Assembly (NCBI GenBank): GCA_017509755.1
Contig: JAFWOY010000008.1
Span: forward strand, 62,001 to 126,000
Origin: Bacteroidales bacterium
GTDB lineage: Bacteria > Bacteroidota > Bacteroidia > Bacteroidales > UBA932
Reading direction: 5' to 3'
DNA: 64,000 nucleotides
A program made the translations under genes and the position numbers. The notes under the pieces are model-generated. The model made no database searches. It saw only the letters and a list, made by a program, of their open reading frames with translations, and was not told the origin of the DNA. Below, piece after piece: positions 59,867 to 64,000 of the stretch. Numbering within the stretch: the first letter of the stretch is position 1; each line of letters begins with the position of its first letter.

Positions 59867-60403
59867 TTAAGGGAAATACGCAAGGAGTGACGTGGTACCT
59901 TCGTCCTCATTGCATGTCAGGATATACGAACAGGAACTCCCGTCTTTCAACTGAGCCGTCAGGATGGCATAGGACCCGGCGGGCGTCGCCACGATGGAGT
60001 CAATGTCGCCAATGTCGAGCAGCATCATCTGCTGGATGCCTTCGGCAATCTGAATGGGCGTCAACGGATCGGCAGCGTTCCGACGGGTCGGAACGAACCA
60101 GAGCAGCAGGGCGACAGCCGCAGCAGCGGCCACGGTCCAAAGCGGCCAGCGTGCCTTCTTGCGGCGTCGCCCACTTTCTGCGGCTGCCACGATCCGGTCA
60201 AATTCCGCTTCCCCATCGACCGTTTCGGGCAGACAATGCCCGCAAGGAGCGGAAAGGCCGATGAGCAGGGCGATCTCCCGTTCATCCGCCTCAGCAGGAT
60301 GAGAAGCGAACCACTCCCGGAGCCGCTGTTCTTCACTGGGCGTAGTTTCCGCCTCGAGATACTTTTCAATCAGTGCTTTGCGTGTTTCCCTATCCATAGT
60401 CAT
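59867..60403 (-). CDS. Anti-sigma-factor-like membrane protein
   Basis: 178 residues: cytosolic part ~1-80 with RKALIEKYLEAETTPSEEQR and a LREWFASHPAEADE helix, typical of Bacteroidota anti-sigma factors; one transmembrane helix (~87-103, LWTVAAAAAVALLLWFV) followed by RR; and a short periplasmic part with ADPLTPIQIAEGIQQMMLLD. It has no full FecR domain. It should hold the ECF sigma factor encoded just upstream, with which it overlaps (ATGA). The periplasmic signal it senses is unknown. Confidence 0.8.
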   Translation of the reverse strand: MTMDRETRKALIEKYLEAETTPSEEQRLREWFASHPAEADEREIALLIGLSAPCGHCLPETVDGEAEFDRIVAAAESGRRRKKARWPLWTVAAAAAVALLLWFVPTRRNAADPLTPIQIAEGIQQMMLLDIGDIDSIVATPAGSYAILTAQLKDGSSCSYILTCNEDEGTTSLLAYFP

Positions 60404-60909
60404 CCCATTGTTTTCAACTTATCCAGCATCGTTTTGCGTGCCGAAGACAGAGCTGTTTTGATGCTGGCTTTCGGCCGGCCGGTAACCTTCGCAATCTCGT
60501 CGAGCGTCAGGCCGCATTCATTGCGCAAATAAAGTAACTGCCGCTGACTTTCAGATAATTCCCGATGCAGGATCGCCCGGATCGTTTCGATATCCTTCTC
60601 TTCCGTACCGGTCGTAGCGCGCAGACCGCCGGAAATGGGCCTGTCGCTGACCGGCTCGAACCGGATATGCTGTTTCCGATACCGGTCGATGCAATGGTTC
60701 TTCGTAATCCGAATGGCGAGCGCCTCCGCATCCCGGATCGGATAGCCCTTCTGCGATAGCTGCCAAAGGGCGATCAGCGCCTCTTGTACGATATCCTCCG
60801 CCTCAGCCTCCAAACCGGAAGCCCGGTTGAAACGCTGCGCCAAGGCCGTCAGCTTTCCCCGAATCTTCCTGGAAAGCCTGGCAAATTCCTGCTCCGTCAT
60901 GGTGCTCAT
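60400..60909 (-). CDS. ECF-type RNA polymerase sigma factor (first unit)
   Basis: 169 residues with sigma region 2 (LEAEAEDIVQEALIALWQLS and ITKNHCIDRYRKQ) and region 4 (SESQRQLLYLRNECGLTLDE, IAKVTGRPKASIKTALSSAR), and no extracytoplasmic domain. It starts transcription for its own regulon when released from the anti-sigma factor. The ATG at 60900 is an alternative start. Upstream (60910-60988) has GACCTTTG, one base from a -7 box, with no good -33. It follows the TlpA-like gene by 79 bases. Confidence 0.93.
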   Translation of the reverse strand: MSTMTEQEFARLSRKIRGKLTALAQRFNRASGLEAEAEDIVQEALIALWQLSQKGYPIRDAEALAIRITKNHCIDRYRKQHIRFEPVSDRPISGGLRATTGTEEKDIETIRAILHRELSESQRQLLYLRNECGLTLDEIAKVTGRPKASIKTALSSARKTMLDKLKTMG

Positions 60910-60988
60910 ACACTACAAAGGTCGCAAGAAACCGCAAAAAGTTAATCAGAATCGGCCGGCAGATGCATCAACCGGACAAGGTGCTGTT

Positions 60989-62092
60989 TCAGAGCAATGA
61001 CGAAAGGCGTTCCTGCAGGTCTTCTCCACGAAGGGCCCGGGCGATGATGCGGCCGGTGGAAGCATCGATCAGGATGGTCAACGGAATGCCCTGATGCGCG
61101 CCATAGTCCTGCCAGGCCTGTGTATTGTTGCCTTTTCCGTCGCATACGTGATGCCAGGCCATTTCGGAGTCACGGACATAATTGCGCCATCTGTCCATAT
61201 TGGTGTCGATCGAGACGCTATAAATATCGAATCCTTTGGGGTGAAACTCCCGGTACGCCGAGACCAGGTTCGGAATTTCCTCGACACAGGGATCGCACCA
61301 CGTCGCCCAGAAGTCAAGCAGGACATAGCGGGTTCCGGGCGTTTCAATCACGGACTTCAAGGAAAGGGGTGTCCCGTCCGGTTCCGGCAGAAGGATGTCG
61401 ATGTACGGTGGATTCTCGCCGGAACCATCTTTCGCCGGAGCGGTCAAATCATATTGTTCTATATCCTGGCGCAGTCGCCGGGCCTGATCCATTTGCTTCA
61501 AAGGGCTTGACAGGGCATCCATCCCCTGCAGCAACTGTTGTTTCGTAAGCGTCCTGATGCCGTCATGCTCCATCGTATACAACGCCAGGGCATCGCCCCG
61601 CATGGCCGCATCGGTCAATAATTCCACCTTTCTGTCCGGGAATTCTTCCAATTGCTTTTTCAGGACGGCCTTTGCGTCATTCAACGGTGTCCCGGAAGCA
61701 CCTTTCATGTCGTCCTCTGCATCTCCCGTGACGGTAATCGTTCCCGGTTCCAGGAAAAAGTCGCGGATCTGCAGCGTCCCCATATGCAGCCCTTTGATAT
61801 AGGTGTAATACAAAAAGACGTAGGTGGGTTCCTGAATCCTACCCTCTATCCGGAATTGACCTCGCTTCACCTTGGCCTTATTGAGAATCTCCCAACGATT
61901 AACGCCGGAATCCAGCGGCGTCCAGCCATCCCAGGCATTATGCACTTCCATGATCCCTTTGCCGGGCAATCCCGTCAACTGTCCCTCAATGACATACGGC
62001 TGCCCCTCCTGAACAAACTCCGGCGTCTCCGCCTGCTTGGTACAGCAAACCAAAAGAACAACCGCAAATAATAGAATAACGATACGTTTCAT
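60989..62092 (-). CDS. TlpA-like thioredoxin lipoprotein with DUF4369-like N-terminal domain
   Basis: 367 residues with a lipoprotein signal (ILLFAVVLLVCC). Residues ~30-135 form a beta-rich DUF4369-like domain (YVIEGQLTGLPGKGIMEVHN ... FFLEPGTITVTGDAEDD), then a helical linker, then a TlpA-type thioredoxin fold with Cys266-D-P-Cys269 in LLDFWATWCDPCVEEIPNLV and the cis-Pro loop GIPLTILIDASTG. It is likely a periplasmic or surface thiol-disulfide protein facing outward; partner unknown. Its promoter makes it almost leaderless. Confidence 0.92.
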   Translation of the reverse strand: MKRIVILLFAVVLLVCCTKQAETPEFVQEGQPYVIEGQLTGLPGKGIMEVHNAWDGWTPLDSGVNRWEILNKAKVKRGQFRIEGRIQEPTYVFLYYTYIKGLHMGTLQIRDFFLEPGTITVTGDAEDDMKGASGTPLNDAKAVLKKQLEEFPDRKVELLTDAAMRGDALALYTMEHDGIRTLTKQQLLQGMDALSSPLKQMDQARRLRQDIEQYDLTAPAKDGSGENPPYIDILLPEPDGTPLSLKSVIETPGTRYVLLDFWATWCDPCVEEIPNLVSAYREFHPKGFDIYSVSIDTNMDRWRNYVRDSEMAWHHVCDGKGNNTQAWQDYGAHQGIPLTILIDASTGRIIARALRGEDLQERLSSLL

Positions 62093-62097
62093 GGTTG

Positions 62098-62127
62098 CAA
62101 AGATAAAGATTCTGTCCTAGATTGCAA
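62098..62127 (-). promoter_or_regulatory. Promoter of the TlpA-like gene
   Basis: Minus-strand TTG (62127-62125), inside the end of the upstream gene, and TATCTTTG (62105-62098) are separated by 19 bases. The start near 62094 leaves only ~2 bases before the ATG at 62092. Confidence 0.6.
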
Positions 62128-62716
62128 CACCCAGATGCACGCCCAACGACGGGCCAAGTGTCGGGCCGAAGAAGATGTTTGACTTTCCCCACAGTCGGAT
62201 GGAAAGACCTGGTTGCCAGGAGAAGAACCACTTGATTTCCCCCACTTTCATAGGAGCCGGATCATGTTCGAAATGGCCGATGACTTTATAAACATAGGAT
62301 CCTCCACCCATGAGATCGCTATAAAGGGAAAAACGACGACGCTTGTCGAGCGGAAGATAATGCCGGTGATACAGGTAAGCATCGATCAGATAAGCGTGGC
62401 CCGGGTATGCGTCCAGCCATACCGCTTGTCTTCCGATCCCCAGTCCGAATACCTTGTTCGGACTTGTCCGGATGCCGCCGGTCACGTCGAACGTCCCGGT
62501 ATAAATCATGGCAGCGCCCCTTACGCTGAATTCGGGTTTCCAGGCTTTTCTGCCTTCGGCAGACAGATGTGCCTTGACACTTTCAAAGTAGGTCGAAGGA
62601 AAGAAATTGGGCTCTTCGAAGTTTAGTTTCTCAACGGTCGAAGTCGTATCGGCGACTTGTGCAGCGGCCGAAAAGCATACAAAGGCTGCCAGTATGGTTG
62701 TGATGATGTGTCTCAT
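62117..62716 (-). CDS. Secreted outer-membrane-like protein of unknown function
   Basis: 199 residues with a Sec signal (ITTILAAFVCFSAAAQ). From ~60 it has barrel-like strands of alternating residues with Gly turns: PEFSVRGAAMIYTGTFDVTG, AWLDAYPGHAYLIDAYLYHR, FSLYSDLMGGGSYVYKVIG, IKWFFSWQPGLSIRLWGKSN, ending FGPTLGPSLGVHLGVAI. It looks like a small eight-stranded outer membrane barrel, but no family is assigned. It overlaps the preceding gene by four bases (ATGA), so they are co-translated. Confidence 0.65.
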   Translation of the reverse strand: MRHIITTILAAFVCFSAAAQVADTTSTVEKLNFEEPNFFPSTYFESVKAHLSAEGRKAWKPEFSVRGAAMIYTGTFDVTGGIRTSPNKVFGLGIGRQAVWLDAYPGHAYLIDAYLYHRHYLPLDKRRRFSLYSDLMGGGSYVYKVIGHFEHDPAPMKVGEIKWFFSWQPGLSIRLWGKSNIFFGPTLGPSLGVHLGVAI

Positions 62717-63165
62717 TTTGTCTCTTGTTTTTCAAACATGGAATGCAAATCCTCCAAGGTGGCGACCCCTTCCAGATAGAGAAGCGTAATCACCCAAATG
62801 AATCCGGTAGAGCGGGCCTGATAGCAAAGATAGCGGTTGACCTTCCTGTCCGGCTTCAGTTCTATCAATGCGTAGACCAACAGATCACCCGTTTTTTCTG
62901 TCTGGCAGGACCGGGCTGCTTCGGCATCCGCGGTCACGAGCGCCGCTACTTTCCGGGCCAGTGCGGTATCTGCCTGGAAGGAAACACCCCGGTAGTAATC
63001 CAGTTTATACGTAGCCATGCCCCCACCACGAACCTCGGTCGTGACCATCCTTTCGAGAGGGACCACTTTCCCCCGAAAAACCGGGTGGCAATTCAAGCCT
63101 CGCTGTGCAGAGGCCGTGCCTGCGACCAGTAGCATCATCGCCAGGCAAATTAGGATTCTTTTCAT
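62713..63165 (-). CDS. Secreted protein of unknown function
   Basis: 150 residues with a Sec signal (ILICLAMMLLVAGTASAQ). The mature part is small: NCHPVFRGKVVPLERMVTTE, a YYRGVSFQADTALARKVAAL helix, then a VYALIELKPDRKVNRYLCYQ beta pair and a hydrophobic FIWVITLLYLEGVATLEDLH helix. It could belong to the small exported proteins often annotated DUF6108 beside Bacteroidota sigma factors; I cannot confirm this from sequence alone. It is linked by ATGA overlaps to both neighbours. Confidence 0.6.
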   Translation of the reverse strand: MKRILICLAMMLLVAGTASAQRGLNCHPVFRGKVVPLERMVTTEVRGGGMATYKLDYYRGVSFQADTALARKVAALVTADAEAARSCQTEKTGDLLVYALIELKPDRKVNRYLCYQARSTGFIWVITLLYLEGVATLEDLHSMFEKQETK

Positions 63166-63584
63166 CGCTGGAACATTTCTATCAATTGCGTTTCGGCAGG
63201 AGTATCCCCTGCAAAGAAATCTGCGAGAGAAGACTCTACGGAGGCCATAATCACTTCGTTGTCAAACATTTGTACCCCGTATGCATAACTAACGCAGAAA
63301 TCCTCGATGGAATAAGGCTTGCTTGTCAACAGACTCAGGCCGATGACAACGACAGCCACGAGACTCGCTGCCGCGGCAGCGAACGAATAGCGGCGAACCG
63401 TCCGGTTCTTAAGGCCTCTCTTCCTCCGGCCGAAAGAAAGGTAACCGAGCACGCCCCGGATTTCATCAAAGTCGGGATCGTCAACTTCGGCGACATACCG
63501 GGCCAGATCCTGCTCTTCTTCGGGAGAAGTCTCTGCTTCCCAGAAGCGACGCACCAATTCTGTGTATTGTTCCTTATCGCTCAT
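63162..63584 (-). CDS. Anti-sigma-factor-like membrane protein (second unit)
   Basis: 140 residues: cytosolic part ~1-60 beginning QYTELVRRFWEAETSPEEEQ, the same pattern as the anti-sigma protein at 59867, a Lys/Arg-rich linker (GRRKRGLKNRTVRRYS), one transmembrane helix (~68-87, FAAAAASLVAVVVIGLSLL), and a short periplasmic tail of ~55 residues with YSIEDFCVSYAYGVQMFDNE. It overlaps the upstream sigma gene by 11 bases and the downstream gene by four. No FecR domain is present, so the signal is unknown. Confidence 0.78.
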   Translation of the reverse strand: MSDKEQYTELVRRFWEAETSPEEEQDLARYVAEVDDPDFDEIRGVLGYLSFGRRKRGLKNRTVRRYSFAAAAASLVAVVVIGLSLLTSKPYSIEDFCVSYAYGVQMFDNEVIMASVESSLADFFAGDTPAETQLIEMFQR

Positions 63585-64000
63585 CTTTCCATGTGTTTTT
63601 CAAGGTTTCTCTCAGGGTCTTCCGCGCACGGGAGAGTTGCATTCTCACGGCTGCCGGCTCCATTTTCAGTTCTTTGGCTATATCCTCCAGCGTCCGTCCG
63701 CCATATTCTTTTTCCTCTAGTATAAATCGTTGTGTTTCGGTTAACGTCTTTTCTATCTTCCGGTGCATTTCATCATAAGTCCGCTCCCTTTCTTCGCTGC
63801 TTTCCTGCCCAGGGCTGTCATCTAAGACTTCTTTCTCCAGGGGTACCGTTCGCATCCGTCGCCGTTCATTGAGACTTGCATTCCGGACAGTCCGGGTGAG
63901 CAGGGCTTCCGCCTCCTTCTCCGACCCAATCGGATACTGCCGTCGCCAGAGTCGGACGAAACTGTCCTGCAAGACATCCTCCACCCCGCCGGGATCCGGC
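63574..64000 (-). CDS. ECF-type RNA polymerase sigma factor (second unit, 5' end beyond window)
   Basis: The frame runs to the window edge (codons for PDPGG precede VEDVLQDSFVRLWRRQY), so the amino end is missing. Region 2 is seen as VEDVLQDSFVRLWRRQYPIG with LLTRTVRNASLNERRR, and region 4 as LTETQRFILEEKEYGGRTLE, IAKELKMEPAAVRMQLSRAR. The linker between them is long and acidic (EKEVLDDSPGQESSEERE), which fits an ECF factor. It overlaps its likely anti-sigma gene by 11 bases and heads the second run of secreted protein genes. Confidence 0.9.
   Translation of the reverse strand, partial: PDPGGVEDVLQDSFVRLWRRQYPIGSEKEAEALLTRTVRNASLNERRRMRTVPLEKEVLDDSPGQESSEERERTYDEMHRKIEKTLTETQRFILEEKEYGGRTLEDIAKELKMEPAAVRMQLSRARKTLRETLKNTWKDER

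Overview
The window looks like chromosome of a Bacteroidota bacterium, most likely an anaerobic member of the Bacteroidales with a fairly GC-rich genome. The evidence is a SusC/SusD pair, a type IX secretion (T9SS) C-terminal signal next to a PorV-like barrel, FecR-style ECF sigma/anti-sigma pairs, many Bacteroidota-type lipoproteins, and repeated promoter elements of the form TTTG-N19-21-TAnnTTTG with few Shine-Dalgarno sequences. The gut or rumen habitat and the anaerobic lifestyle (ferredoxin-type 2-oxoacid oxidoreductase beside glutamate dehydrogenase) are inference. I see no transposase, phage gene, CRISPR array or rRNA. No gene-free stretch exceeds 300 bases; the longest, 1864-2155, is the leader region of the SusC gene.

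Layout: 1-1863 holds the end of rpoC, a gamma-class carbonic anhydrase and murI. 2156-7505 is a SusC/SusD/Calx-beta lipoprotein nutrient-uptake operon. 7599-11770 is a compact cassette of a secreted protein of unknown function, a subtilisin-like protease with a T9SS sorting domain, and a PorV/PorQ-like barrel. It is followed by an unusual long inverted repeat and a terminator. 11960-21502 (minus strand) carries gdhA, korB, korA, two Skp/OmpH chaperones, bamA, uppS and nadK, so glutamate/2-oxoglutarate catabolism sits beside envelope biogenesis. pdxJ, a third Skp-like protein and a LysM-receptor fusion follow on the plus strand to 24604.

24585-30067 (minus) is a housekeeping run: a gate-domain membrane protein, trxB, bamD, rpoZ, recN and nagB. 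A glycerophosphodiesterase lipoprotein, tRNA-Phe and priA follow. 33285-41662 is a divergent pair of operons whose products nearly all carry export signals: esterase, lipoprotein nitroreductase, beta-propeller lipoprotein, Tat-exported Fe-S aldo/keto reductase and aldose epimerase on the minus strand, and a GH2 glycosidase and a DUF3298 lipoprotein on the plus strand. cdd, an SRP RNA, mnmA, a flavoprotein, a serine hydrolase and two peptidoglycan enzymes lead to 48219.

48179-57997 (minus) holds an S41 protease, RNase Z, ribosomal protein S1, an S9 peptidase, a lytic transglycosylase and a FlaA1/WbpM-type nucleotide-sugar dehydratase. prfA follows. 59324-64000 (minus) contains two ECF sigma/anti-sigma pairs interleaved with secreted proteins, a TlpA-like thioredoxin lipoprotein and a free-standing TonB-receptor-plug-like protein. 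The best candidates for something new are the protease/PorV-like cassette, the exported redox-carbohydrate cluster, the free-standing plug protein in a sigma-factor operon, the mirror-image nadK/pdxJ promoter and the long inverted repeat at 11781-11883.
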